Shown here in pieces: positions 37,101 through 46,111 of a stretch of DNA of 64,000 bases. Location of the stretch: assembly GCA_035772405.1 (NCBI GenBank), contig JAYKKM010000253.1:1469001-1533000 (forward strand), read 5' to 3'. Under the pieces are notes generated by a model that had not been told where the DNA came from, searched no databases, and worked only from the letters and a program-made list of their open reading frames with translations. The first letter of the stretch is position 1; every line of letters starts with the position of its first letter. The position numbers and the translations under genes were made by a program. Origin of the DNA: Chrysogorgia sp. JL179-B06. Taxonomy: Eukaryota > Cnidaria > Anthozoa > Scleralcyonacea > Chrysogorgiidae.

Positions 37101-38530
37101 ACTCTACTTTACTCTACTTTACTCTACTCTACTCTACTCTACTTTACTCTACTTTACTCTACTCTACTCTATTTTACTTTACTCTACTCTACTCTACTCT
37201 ACTCTACTCTACTCTACTTTACTTTACTCTACTCTACTCTCTACTCTCTACTCTCTACTCTCTACTCTACTTTACTCTACTCTACTCTACTCTACTCTAC
37301 TCTACTCTCTACTTTACTTTACTCTACTCTACTCTACTCTACTCTACTCTACTCTACTCTACTCTCTCTACTCTACTTTACTCTACTCTACTCTACTCTA
37401 CTCTACTCTGCTCTACTTTACTCTACTCTGCTCTACTCTGCTCTACTCTACTCTACTCTACTCTACTCTACTCTACTCTACTCTGCTCTGCTCTGCTCTA
37501 CTTTACTTTACTTTACTTTACTTTACTCTACTCTACTCTATTCTCTACTTCACTTTACTTTACTCTACTCTACTCTATTCTCTACTTTACTTTACTTTAC
37601 TCTACTCTACTCTACTCTACTCTACTCTACTCTACTTTCTACTCTACTTTACTCTACTCTACTCTACTCTCTACTCTACTCTACTCTACTCTACTTTACT
37701 CTACTCTACTCTACTTTACTCTACTCTGCTCTACTCTACTTTACTCTACTCTACTCTACTCTACTCTACTCTCTACTCTACTCTACTCTACTTTACTTTA
37801 CTTTACTTTATTTTACTCTACTTTACTTTACTCTACTCTACTCTATTCTTTACTTTACTTTACTTTACTTTACTTTACTTTACTTTACTTTTCATTACTT
37901 TAATTTTCAGAGATCCTAGAAATCTTTTAGCATTACGGAATATCTTAATAACCTACGTTTCGTTTAGTCCAGGTAAGTGTGTATAACCGTCTGGCTATTT
38001 TTAAAATTGTTTACAATACAATTGCTAATGGTTAAGCCGTTGTGGTAAGAAAAATGCCACCTTGGTGATGTGATATTTATTTCACCTGCAAATAAAAAAA
38101 CATTCGCATTCCCTAAATCCAGAATCAGTTAACTTAATTAGATAGTTTATTACTAAAAAAACATTGCAGCCAGAGGTTGAATTACGTTAAAGTTTACATG
38201 ATTAAAAATAAGTATAAATGTTTAAAAAATTTACCTTAATATCGAACACTGAATAAGTATGCCTTCAGTGAATTAAAAATAATAAAACTCTTCTTAAATC
38301 GATCTGTTTTAACCCTAGGCATTATGAATTTACACTTCTTCCTCAGATTTACGTATTATTTACAGTGGATAATAAATTATGTAGCTTATGCACATAGTCT
38401 AGTGTTATCGTTCAAGATCTGCTGAAATAATTTGTCGGCAAGTTGCTGACGCGGCGTTGAAAGAGAGGAACTAATTCTGCTATATCTAATTCCTTTTGAG
38501 ATTTTGCAAAACTGATACGCAATTCCTTGC

Positions 38531-38618
<88 letters not shown>

Positions 38619-41600
38619 CTATTTAATTCTTCAAACAAAAAAATTTTATCAGCACTATCCCGCAGGTAGCAAAAGCTAATAATCATCAGGTTACAGATTG
38701 TACGCATGCATATGTAATCGTAACTCATCTCTTAGTCCATGTAGCCCAAGGTGTGAGCTAGTCATCAAGCGATCATTGAGCTAGTCATCATTACAGGTTC
38801 CTGGTAGGCATGCTCAAATAGTTGTTCAGTTCATATTTTATTTTATTCCTTTAGAAATTGGCTACACTCAGGGAATGAATGATCTCGTGAGCAGATTCCA
38901 CGTTGTTCTGAAATCAGAGTACAAAACATACTATTGTTTCCAGAATTTTATGGAGCGCGTTGAAAAAGAGTTTCTCGAACAGGGAATGATTGCTAAGTTA
39001 GGTAAGTTCTGCACATTATACTTGTTAACTTTTGTTTGCGCGTAGCGAGAGTTGTCCGAACATGATCAACAGATAGTACACGCTGAGTTTAAGGAACAGT
39101 TACAACCAGTAGCGAAGTTGGCCATAGCAACTCAGGTCATGCCATGCTAATTTTGAAACGATTTACATATTCAGATCTTTAGAAATATATTGTTTTCAAA
39201 ATATGCAGACGTTTATAAATTAGCATAGCATGACCAGTTGCTACGGCCAGCTTCGCCACTGTTTACAACGTTCACCCGAAGGATGGTATGAAACAGGTTT
39301 ATCCTGGAGAAACAACCATCTGCCTCTTCCATCTAACGAAGCCGGGAGTAACAACGGTATAGTATGTAATTTTATTATTTTAGCTCGTTCTTATTAATTT
39401 TATTATTAGTTTTATTCTTAAACTTTTAAAATATTTGTGTCGCTTCTTAGAGTTTCTATTTATTAAGTATTGAGTACTTTTATTATCCCATTTGTCAATA
39501 CTCCGCTTTTTCACAAAAACTACATGAATCGTTTGAAATGTTGTGTTGTTTTCACTTTTCAGAACTTATCCAGACATTATTGAGAAAAATGGACAACGAG
39601 CTTTATGATTTTTTTAAGTCTCTGGATATAAAAGAGTTGCTGTTTTGTCATAGGTAAGTTCGGCGCTCAACGTTACCGACATTAGGGAAACCGGTGAAGG
39701 AGTCAAAACACTCACAAGTGTTACAACGTATTGGACAACTTGCTTGTTCCTGATGTCGCTTTGTATGGGTATATCACTTGCACTAGGATAAGAAATCAAC
39801 CGTTGTGAGACAAGTTGCGCGAAACATTGCCTGTAGCGTGTCGCTCTCGCACCACTATACGACATAACAGATTCAGCTACTGTAAGTCACAAGAATTACC
39901 ATTAGAAGAACCATTGTCTATTGTACTATATCATCCCACTCTACTGCAACACAACAGGTCAAGCTGTTGTGAGACAAGTTGCAAGAACATTGCCTATTGT
40001 ACTGTATGATCTAACTATCCTGCATATCGTAACAGATTCAATTGTGAAACAAGTTGCTTGAAACATGGCCTAGTGTTTACAGCACTTCAAGTGCCATTTA
40101 TTTCTATTTTTTTTACCCTAGGTGGCTCTTGCTAAACTTCAAACGCGAATTTAATTATGAAGACTCTCTAAAGATATTTGAAATTATCAGCAGTCACCAT
40201 CTTGAAATCTGGTCCATGGAGGCAGAGAAAGAAAGACGAAAGAAACGAGCTGAGGAGCTGCAAAGTCAAGGTATACGATACATGTATATACGTGTTTCTC
40301 TTTACATTTCATTTTCAACCCTGACTTTAATTCTGCCATGTAATCATCCGCAAGCGATAATAAATAGCTAATATATATATTTATTATATGGCACAAGCTA
40401 CTTCCGGTGAAATTGCGTGCTCTGATTGGCTGAGACACGTCACGTGCGGTCCGTTATTTCCCGTAATGGACCGGTCCGGATTACGGATTTTGTCAGCCAT
40501 TTTGTTTACAAAGGAGCCGAACAACGATAGGAAACATTGAAAAGCAGCAAAAATTGAACACGAGTCGGACGATGAACAATCTAAATGAGAGTCTTACTAT
40601 CATGAAAGCAATAAAAGAACAAGAACAAGATTGAAAATGACGATTCTGTCACTCAAAACGTATGTAAAGTATGTTGTTTAAAAAAGCCATTTTTTCCTCG
40701 GTCTTTTATGTACGAACCTCGCCCTACGGGCTCGGTTCAACAAATTATTTATTCGGTTTCAAATTAAGATATCCAATTCATGCATTGTAAAGACCCGTTT
40801 ACACAGGATATTTTTGCTGCGATTTTTCTCTTTTTAACACATGCGATCGAATGAATTGTCTTTAATCCACTTTAGTATAAATACATTAGGTGATTATAGA
40901 AATTGCATACGCTGATTGGTCGAGCTACCTCGGATTATTTCTCGATAATCACCGCCAGCGTTTTTTCAAGATGGCCGCCAGCCGATTTGTCAAAGTGCAG
41001 GAGAAAAAAGTCAAGAAACTAGTATTTGTGAAGGAAATGCTGTTCCTAAGAGTGGGAAAATGTATATTTATACTAAAACAATTATTCACCTCAGGCTCAG
41101 TGAATATCGGTGAATAAAACCTCGACTTCGTCTCGGTTTTTATTCACCGATATTCACTTAGCCTGAGGTGAATAATTGTTAAATATCTCATACGTAATTA
41201 GGGTCTGGAAAATCGCAGCAAAAATCGCCTATGCAAAGGATTCAAGGATTCCCCTCGGTCCAATCTGCATGTTATGTGCAGTCTGCAGATTATACGGACA
41301 GTTTGAGAAATTAGCTTCGAAGTTTAAAAACAAGTAAATAAGTGATATTTCGCACTTAAAGTGTGCGCTAGAAAAGGCTGGCTCAATGCAGGAAAAGATG
41401 TGTAACCGATTACGTTTTGATTTTGCGAGAATGAGGGAGAAATTACTGCGGCCAAATGGTCGGCCAAAATGTCCGTGCATAGCAATCAGTGGACGGCCAT
41501 ATCCGCGTTTTGCGCGGAATATGACCGGTGGCCGACCGTTATATTGCACTCTGTAGTCTAGTACTATTTAATTGATTTTACCACATGTATTTTTGTAAAT

Positions 41601-44600
41601 GTTATATATATATGTATATATATACCAGAGATTTACCGGGCGGAAATCTTAATCGTAAAATGAATATTAGAGCCCAGCTCAAAATTCGAATGTGGAGAGC
41701 AATCTCATAACAAACATAACAAGACATATTTATATATATATATATATATATATAATCGTAAAAGGAATATTAGAGCCCAGCTCAAAATTCGAATGTGGTG
41801 AGCCATCTCATAACAAACATAACAAGAAACAAATTTTAAAGAAATTTTACTGACGTTTCGTTGCCAACGCGCAACATTTTCAAAGTGAATTAATACAAGA
41901 TGTGATAACTATTATTTAAATATATTTACAGTGTTAATAATAAGCCAATCAAAACAAAGTCAAAACAAAGAAAGCGGAACTGACATTTCCGTTGAGGCAG
42001 GGTTTAAATTTAGAAATAAGTAAACTTTCTCTGATAAGTAATTCAAAAGTTGAATTACACGAAGAAAGAACAGAAAAGTCATCAAAAGAAATGGGGTGGC
42101 AAGTTTTGTTAGAGTGACATCGTATGTTTGAAAGTGAAGGCTGAGACAGTTTCTTGCCCGTTAAAGCCGAGACTCCCATGTGTTCCGAGATAAGTGCTTT
42201 TAATAATAATAATACTAATAATAATCAGATATCACTTCAATTGAGCCCCGCCCTTCCCTGTGCATATGTATTTATGTATATTCAAAGTGCCGCCCGCTAC
42301 TTTCTATAAGCAGTTCTTTTGTTTCCATGAAGGTCAACTTGTGGAGAACAAAAGAGACTAAACTGATGATATAATGAGTTTTTTTATCTTGCAACTTTAG
42401 ATGGACAAGTGTACACAGGGATAGTTGAAGTCGACTCTGATTTCACTTTCGATTTATTCGTATGTTTGGCCATACTCGTGTCACATCGTCATGAGTTGAG
42501 CAAATGCAAGGATGTCGCTTCAATTTATAGTACATTGAATGGGTAAGTAAAGTTTACTGTTACGCAATCAACCCTGGGATTTAGTATGCGACATTTGTTT
42601 ACCACATGCAAATCTTATAAATAATACCTTTATCAGGCGGACACCTGTACTAAACATTGCCAGATATGAATTTGCACAAAACTATATTGAGCATATTATA
42701 GGTAATATTTGGCATTTCACTCGATCAAACTGTTGAAAGGATTTATGGTGAAGGAAAATTTCGAGTGTTGGAATACATACATTTTAAGACCAAACCGGGA
42801 CAAGTTGCGAAAAATGCAACTTCAAGGCCCTGGAATTGAACCCGCGACCCTGCGATGCTAGTGCAGTGCTCTGACCACTGAGCTACGGAAGCCGTTGCCG
42901 CGAGCCTAGTCACGAGTTCTGTATATATGGTGGTGGTAATGCTGGGATAAGATTCTGGGTATATTATAGGTAATATTTGGCATTTCACTCGATCAAACTA
43001 CATGTTGAAAGGGTTCAATTCCAGCCGGAAGGCCTTGAAGTTGCATTTTCGCAACTGGTCCCGGTTTTGTCTTAAAATGTATGTATTCCAACACTCGAAA
43101 TCCTTTCAACATGTATATTGAGCATACACGATTTTCGGAAAACAACATAATTCCTGCAGACTAATATGGATTGCATATACGGATTCGCGTTGGAAATTCA
43201 AGCCAACCCCTACTTTATTTAGTTTTCGAGATTTTATTTGCTTCTTGCTCTTGTCGGTGTTGTCCTACCCCTCGTTAACTTTTTATAGCGATCGTCAAAG
43301 TTGACTATCTCTCGCAATAATAAAAATACCCATCTGAGTCCGGCAATCTCACCGGCAATCAGGTTATTGGGTTCGTTTTCCATCTAGGACTGAGACATTT
43401 TTCTGAGTAATATTAACTCGAACATTTTCCTCCTCTGATAATTTAGTCATCCGAGCTAGCATATACTTCTATATATTCATCATAACAAACATAAAAACAT
43501 TTAAAAATCTATAAATATCATCGTCATCATGCTGTCGGTCGCGGTGCGACAAAGACTGCTTTCATTACTTGACAGCCACTCTCCATTTAACTCTCTGCTG
43601 TGAGAGCGATATCCAGGAGTTGTTCTTGATATCTGTCTCTCAACTTGAGGTTTCTCTTGATGGTATCCTTGAACCTAAGTGACGAGGGCGTCCTATCTTT
43701 CTGTGACCAGAAGACAGTTGAGAGTAGAGGATCTGTTTTAGTAGCCTGTCTGACGACATCCTCACGAGGTAGCCAGTCCACCGGAGATTCTTTCATTCCA
43801 CCTTGCCCCCAACCAGTGTTCACCAGTAAGTAAAAAAAATCAGTATTTACTTGTAACGAAGTATATTTTTCAACAAATACTTTTTACTTGTAACGAAGTA
43901 AAATTTTTGTTAAATATTTACTTTTTAACTTCGTTACTTTTTGTTTTATCGGCAAAGTAAAAAAAGAAATTCGGAACGCAGAGTCGCGAAATACTCGGTT
44001 CACTATATCCAGCCGCTGGAGATCTAGAGTGGAAAAATCACGTGAAGTTGGTTTTGCATGTGCACGTGATTGGCAACTGTTGAGTTGGCGCCGCCAAACA
44101 GCGCCCAGATTAAAGTACAGTACCTGATTATCAATTGTCATGTTGGTTAGTGGTTCGAGAATATATAGTAATATATATAGTAATAAGTACTTTTCTGGAA
44201 TATTTTTTGCCATACTTTTACTTAAAGGGACACTCCGGCCCAAATACAAATGTAGTTCATATGAAAGATCTTACTGACTTTAGATTATTTCCAAAGTTTC
44301 AGCATTCCTATCAATTTAGTTAAGAAGATGTGGCTAGTTGAAGTTGGAGAGTTTGTCCAATTTCGACGCCATTTTGTTTCTCAAATATGACGTCACTGAG
44401 TGACGTGTTCTCGTATTATGCCTAAGAAGCTCCTCTACTTTCCTGCATGATGAACTAAATAGTTTATTTCGACTAATTTTCGTCCAAAGACCATTCACAA
44501 TAACTATCACTATGTGATCGCCATCAAAACAACTCCACTGACGATAAAGAATCACTCAATGACGTCATATTTTCAAAACCAATATGGCGTCAAAATCCAC

Positions 44601-46021
44601 AAATTTTCAACTTCAACTAGCAATATCTTCTCAACTAAATTGATAGGAATGCTGAAACTTTGGAAATAAACTAAAGTCAGTAAGATCTTTCATATGAACT
44701 GCATTTGTATTTGGGCCGGAGTGTCCCTTTAAGTAAGATTTTCAGGCCATACTTTTACTTTTGCCATACTTTTACTTTTACTTAAGTATAAAATGAGGAG
44801 TTCTGGAGTTACTTTTTACTTTTACTTAAGTACAAAATATCAATACTTTGCTGAACACTGCCCCCAACGCTTACCACGCAGGCTAAGATTCTTTTTGATC
44901 AGAAGATCTTCCATAGAAGGCAGCCCTGTCCGATCGAGTATTTCTTGTTTGTCACTTTGTCCTTCCAGGTTATCCTCATGATCGAACGCAGATGTCGCAT
45001 CGTGGAGGCATGTAGTTTTTTCACCTGCCATCTGTATACTGTCCAGGCCTCGGCTCCGTATAGCAGGGTAGATAGCACGATTGCGCGGTATAGATCTTTC
45101 ATTTGACCCGCGTCGACACATGGTGGTCCAGAGTCTCTGGCGTAGCCGACCGAAAGACGTGCTAGCCTTGGTCATCTTACTCTGTATTTCAGCATCAATG
45201 CGTCCATCACTTGATAACGTGCTTCCGAGGTATTTGAATTCCGGGACAGACTAGAGTTCAGCTTGTTACCATCAACCATGATACCTTCCTCTTGGGTTCT
45301 ACTAGAGTTAGGCTGGTATAGCACTTCCGTCTTCTTGATGTTGATCTTCAAGCCGAAATTCTCTGGATCTCTTCAGCGGAGTGGGCAACTAGTGCGCTGT
45401 CATCTGCGAACAGCAGATTCCAAGATGATTCAGAAACGTTTTCGGAATAATATTAGCTAAACCAGTCATTATATTAAGGTATTTGCACTAATGTGTCATT
45501 TTTGACAATGGGAAATTATAACGAAGATTCAATGGAATTCTGTCAAACTTTCTCTGGTCATTCACATACATATTTAGGACCATTTTATTTATTAAATTTG
45601 AAGATTGTAGTGCTTTAATTGGAGAAAATTGTCGACAAGCCTTTTTTGAAATAATTTAATTTTTGCCAAATTGTATCAAGATTTTTCATAAAATGAAAAG
45701 CGAATCTTAAATACATTGTTACAACGAGTAAAACTGTGCTTAGGTAACATATAATTTGGAATAGTTCCCGAGTTATCCCTATTTTTTAAATGAACAACTA
45801 TTGACCATTTTTCAAAGTGTAACTATTTCGATATTTGTATATATGTGTTAAGTAACTTTGGCCAAGTTTCGTGGAGAATGAGTCTCTTTTATGAGTCTTT
45901 TTCTTACAGGTTGGCTATGCATATGGACCTAAACACGATGCTAGTGAAGGCTGAATCCTTATTCTTGAGTTACTGTCGTAATTCTGTAACGGACTGCTTT
46001 CAAGTTGTTGATCTTAAATAG
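24915..46021 (+). CDS. TBC-domain Rab GTPase-activating protein, ten exons, one frameshift
   Basis: TBC proteins switch off Rab GTPases by speeding GTP hydrolysis, controlling membrane traffic. Exons: 24915-25113, 28674-28749, 32415-32655, 34043-34147, 37911-37972, 38855-39001, 39563-39653, 40122-40270, 42401-42542, 45910-46021. All splice phases agree. Allowing for one extra T in exon 4, the total is 1323 nt, giving 440 residues plus TAG. Landmarks: FNQDGRI (near 54), SDVWMFLFGFY, IDKDV-RTDR with the arginine finger (R198 in corrected numbering), YTQGMND with the glutamine finger (Q233), LFCHRWLLLNFKRE, and LAMHMD near the end. It is closest in style to the TBC1D15/16/17 group; I cannot choose among them. 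A charged insert, EKERRKKRAEELQSQ, lies in the middle of the domain. The start is uncertain: ATG 24915 is the likeliest of two in frame, and more 5' exons are possible. Confidence 0.8.
25405..25470. repeat. Short tandem repeat, GATTCATCTGGGCGTGC unit
   Basis: About three and a half copies of a 19-bp unit in TBC intron 1. Confidence 0.8.
25892..26479. mobile_element. hAT-like element, ends CAGGGCTCAAAATAA
   Basis: Inverted ends CAGGGCTCAAAATAA and TTATTTTGAGCCCTG. Dense ACCGGTCA repeats follow the left end. I could not find a matching 8-bp duplication, so the ends or flanks have decayed. Non-coding. Confidence 0.55.
27441..27566. repeat. Tandem duplication, AATTTTCCAAGGCCTTGCC unit
   Basis: CCATGCTG + AATTTTCCAAGGCCTTGCC + TTTCCATGTGGCCCTGGCC occurs twice, with an extra partial copy between. 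Confidence 0.8.
27616..28098. mobile_element. 483-bp element with exact 8-bp target duplication, ccggtata-rich
   Basis: Ends TAGGGATGTTCGGTAT and ATATCGAACATTCCTA. TCTAGTAA flanks at 27608-27615 and 28099-28106. Both ends carry CCGGTATACCGG palindromes. Non-coding, hAT-like, in TBC intron 1. Confidence 0.8.
28195..28322. mobile_element. Foldback element, about 60-bp arms
   Basis: AATAGCATAAAAAGAGGTGC runs through CGTCCCGCTCGAT to a near-perfect inverted copy. A half copy of the same family lies at 52205-52280. Confidence 0.75.
28329..28594. mobile_element. TIR element, about 52-bp arms
   Basis: TAATATAATGTTTGCGGGTA and onward through AACAAAAGAAATACCC-type sequence is inverted at 28540-28594. 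The 160-bp core holds no recognised gene. It abuts the foldback at 28195 and ends 80 bp before TBC exon 2. Confidence 0.65.
28674..28749 (+). CDS. TBC gene exon 2
   Basis: The acceptor follows a T-rich tract ending TTTTTGCAG. It encodes GGISQNIRSDVWMFLFGFY, the conserved opening motif of TBC domains (GG...R...W..L.G.Y). Donor CCAG|GTAAGT, phase 2. Phase 1 entry joins cleanly to exon 1. Confidence 0.9.
28850..29163 (+). repeat. tRNA-derived SINE-like unit, tandem copy 1
   Basis: At about 29035-29106 it has tRNA architecture: acceptor 6 of 7 pairs, D-arm GCTC/GAGC, anticodon loop ACGTTGA, T-loop TTCGATT. C at position 33 and stem mismatches argue against a working tRNA. Repeated in direct tandem at 29164. 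Confidence 0.6.
29164..29455 (+). repeat. tRNA-derived SINE-like unit, tandem copy 2
   Basis: Near-identical to 28850-29163 with small indels; its tRNA-like part is at about 29331-29402, identical over that stretch. Identity inside the tRNA-like part with drift outside suggests a recent tandem duplication. Confidence 0.65.
29462..29541. repeat. Inverted repeat with hammerhead-like core
   Basis: TTGCTACTCGGAGTTTCACG pairs with its complement 40 bp on. The right part reads CTGATGA, a short CGC/GCG hairpin, then GAAAC (29501-29525), the same layout as the other hammerhead-like motifs. Confidence 0.6.
29542..30247. other. No recognisable gene; atcgat-rich tract
   Basis: TBC intron 2. AATATCGATA-type palindromic words cluster at 30030-30115 and again near 32262-32285, perhaps two ends of a further decayed element that encloses the 30248-31698 transposon. 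Confidence 0.35.
30480..30930. repeat. Minisatellite of GGCCGTGAAATATATTTTC units in both orientations
   Basis: The first half carries GTGAAATATATTTTCGGCC units and the second half carries the complement (CACGGCCGAAAATATATTT), making a repeat-built inverted repeat centred near 30690. Confidence 0.85.
30935..31210 (+). pseudogene. Ulp1-like (C48) cysteine protease C-terminal fragment
   Basis: It reads IEMSPTQILKGSTDCGLLAI then AYAFELASGN and SFDQAKMRNHLLGCFERG. Q...GSTDCG is the C48 oxyanion glutamine and catalytic cysteine block; the downstream 'F.Q..MR.HLL.CFE' is typical of Ulp1-like proteases carried by animal transposons. The His and Asp region is missing upstream, where minisatellite begins. 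An inactive relic, or the last exon of a transposon gene. Confidence 0.6.
31699..32414. other. No recognisable gene; end of TBC intron 2
   Basis: AT-rich, no further repeat boundaries beyond the atcgat words. It ends in the pyrimidine-rich acceptor of TBC exon 3. Confidence 0.4.
32415..32655 (+). CDS. TBC gene exon 3
   Basis: Acceptor TATCCTACCAG. Encodes EREAINVERMVQYDVLKARW, the standard second TBC segment, then a polar loop region (NNNADCDESHGTNEEN) and QQMIFLKIEAQ. Donor CACAG|GTATGT in phase 0. Confidence 0.9.
33412..33835. mobile_element. 424-bp mariner-like MITE
   Basis: CAGGGTGTATAAAAAA and TTTTTTTTAATACACCCTG ends flanked by TA. Long inverted ends (about 180 bp each) include CCAAGAAATCCAC and its complement. 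Tc1/mariner-type by end motif and TA duplication. Non-coding, TBC intron 3. Confidence 0.8.
33873..33907 (+). ncRNA. Hammerhead-like motif (degenerate)
   Basis: CTGAAGATG, hairpin TTGT/ACAA, then CGAAACGTTAG. Same pattern as at 41850 and 62590. Core changed from CTGATGA to CTGAAGA, so probably inactive. Confidence 0.4.
34043..34147 (+). CDS. TBC gene exon 4, frameshifted before the arginine finger
   Basis: Phase 0 entry after a pyrimidine-rich tract. It reads NLRHFLRTIDKDV, then an extra T in the run at 34113-34115 throws the frame to a stop (TAG at 34118). Removing it gives DV-P-RTDRNLQFY, exactly the expected IxxDxxR arginine-finger motif, and the phase then fits exon 5. It ends at CA|GTAAGT. 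Either an assembly error near the adjacent satellite or a real disabling mutation. Confidence 0.85.
34255..37890. repeat. 3.6-kb pentanucleotide satellite (CTCTA/CTTTA)n
   Basis: Almost pure CTCTA with blocks of CTTTA and rare CTGCT or CTATA variants. Longer composite blocks (CTACTTTCTACTCTACTTTA and following) recur every 100-200 bp, so there is a higher-order pattern. The long frame it encodes (STLLY repeats, 530 codons) is an artefact: 5-nt periodicity keeps frames open. It fills TBC intron 4, starting about 110 bp after exon 4 and ending 20 bp before exon 5. Confidence 0.97.
37911..37972 (+). CDS. TBC gene exon 5
   Basis: Encodes DPRNLLALRNILITYVSFSP. The acceptor TAATTTTCAG lies directly after the 3.6-kb pyrimidine-rich satellite, whose CTTTA repeats supply the upstream pyrimidine tract. 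Donor CCAG|GTAAGT, phase 1. Confidence 0.9.
38531..38619. repeat. (CAA)n microsatellite, about 90 bp
   Basis: CAA repeated about 29 times with one CAGCAG interruption, in TBC intron 5. Confidence 0.97.
38855..39001 (+). CDS. TBC gene exon 6 (glutamine finger)
   Basis: Starts EIGYTQGMNDLVSRF, the YxQ glutamine-finger motif, then the YYCFQNFMERVEKEFLEQG helix. Acceptor ATTCCTTTAG, donor TTAG|GTAAGT, phase 1. Confidence 0.92.
39563..39653 (+). CDS. TBC gene exon 7
   Basis: Encodes ELIQTLLRKMDNELYDFF and KELLFCHR, ending inside the conserved FCHRW motif. Acceptor CACTTTTCAG, donor ATAG|GTAAGT, phase 2. Confidence 0.92.
40122..40270 (+). CDS. TBC gene exon 8
   Basis: Encodes WLLLNFKREFNYEDSLKIF, the conserved TBC helix, then a strongly charged stretch (EAEKERRKKRAEELQSQ) that is longer than usual between this helix and the next. 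Donor CAAG|GTATAC, phase 1. Confidence 0.9.
40378..40738 (+). repeat. Dispersed repeat copy (ATATGGCACAAGC family), copy 1
   Basis: Matches 60987-61442 over most of its length: GGCACAAGCTACTTCCGG, TCCGTTATTTCCCGTAA, TGTACGAACCTCGCCC. Two short deletions relative to copy 2. Function unknown; probably a non-autonomous element. Confidence 0.75.
41073..41180. repeat. Strong inverted repeat, about 50-bp arms
   Basis: CAATTATTCACCTCAGGC to its complement, centred on CTCGACTTCGTCTCGG. An outer inverted pair, ATTTTTGCTGCGATTTT (about 40820) and AAAATCGCAGCAAAAAT (about 41210), suggests an element of about 400 bp. Confidence 0.7.
41654..41828. repeat. Direct duplication with TA tract between
   Basis: TCGTAAAA then GAATATTAGAGCCCAGCTC through CATAACAAG occurs at 41654 and 41755, separated by (TA)n. 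Confidence 0.85.
41850..41885 (-). ncRNA. Hammerhead-like motif downstream of a Penelope-like fragment
   Basis: Minus strand: TTGAAAATG, hairpin TTGC/GCAA, CGAAACGTCAG. It follows the GIY-YIG fragment by about 65 bp on the same strand, the place where Penelope-like elements carry their hammerhead-bearing repeat. Confidence 0.5.
41949..42179 (-). mobile_element. Penelope-like element, GIY-YIG endonuclease C-terminus
   Basis: Encodes GVSALTGKKLSQPS, then SFDDFSVLSSCNSTFELLIR and ESLLISKFKPCLNGNVSS. 'G.S.LTGKK', 'F.VL' and 'E.LLI...KP.LN' are the terminal landmarks of the Penelope GIY-YIG domain. It is truncated upstream, with no reverse transcriptase nearby. TBC intron 8. Confidence 0.75.
42401..42542 (+). 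CDS. TBC gene exon 9
   Basis: Encodes TFDLFVCLAILVSHRHEL and ASIYSTLN, matching the late TBC helices. Acceptor TGCAACTTTAG, donor TGG|GTAAGT, phase 2. Confidence 0.88.
42696..43125. mobile_element. tRNA-derived SINE pair, inverted, with duplicated flank
   Basis: Minus copy: tRNA-Ala-like head (42823-42893, anticodon loop CTAGCAT) followed by a tail into 42735. Plus copy: truncated head and the same tail at 43011-43110. TATTATAGGTAATATTTGGC begins a 45-bp segment present at 42696 and again at 42960. Confidence 0.65.
43814..44860. mobile_element. 1.05-kb hAT-like element with exact 8-bp target duplication
   Basis: Ends CAGTGTTCACCAGTAAGTA and TGAACACTG; the TACTTTTACTTAAGTA-type words repeat near both ends. 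CCCCCAAC flanks at 43806-43813 and 44861-44868. It splits the LINE and is itself split by the TTAA element at 44226-44728. Confidence 0.85.
44226..44728. mobile_element. 503-bp TTAA-flanked MITE nested in a hAT-like element
   Basis: TTAA at 44222-44225 and 44729-44732. Inverted ends of over 110 bp: AGGGACACTCCGGCCCAAAT and complement. Non-coding. The innermost of three nested insertions. Confidence 0.9.
45451..45909. other. No recognisable gene; end of TBC intron 9
   Basis: AT-rich; ends in the pyrimidine-rich acceptor TCTTTTTCTTACAG of TBC exon 10. Confidence 0.4.
45910..46021 (+). CDS. TBC gene exon 10 (last)
   Basis: Encodes GLAMHMDLNTMLVKAESLF, the C-terminal TBC helix, followed by a 17-residue tail and TAG. 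Two AATAAA signals follow within 90 bp. Confidence 0.9.
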
Positions 46022-46089
46022 TAATTTTACCTTGAGCTAATATCAGGGTTCCGAAACTTGCTTAATTTTGTTCTATTTAATTGTACATT

Positions 46090-46111
46090 AATAAAATATA
46101 TTATAAATAAA
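46090..46111 (+). terminator. Polyadenylation signals of the TBC gene
   Basis: AATAAA at 46090-46095 and 46106-46111, 70-90 bp after the stop codon. Confidence 0.6.

Larger units (their letters stand above)
43587..45450 (-). mobile_element. Non-LTR retrotransposon (LINE) reverse transcriptase 3' half, broken
   Basis: Minus-strand pieces in order: FGLKINIKKTEVLYQP (about 45355), RAIVLSTLLYGAEAWTVYRW and KKLHASTMRHLRSIMRITWK (45102-44899), and LRFKDTIKRNLK (43690-43640). These are the end of the RT and its C-terminal domain. Several frameshifts. Interrupted by the element at 43814-44860. Opposite strand to the TBC gene, in its last intron. Confidence 0.8.

Noticed and set aside
38412..38728. 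Poly-Leu and poly-Cys frames
   Set aside because: Translation of a (CAA)n microsatellite on the minus strand.
42823..42893. Functional tRNA-Ala (AGC) on the minus strand
   Set aside because: T stem and acceptor do not pair well; followed by a dispersed tail repeated at 43011.
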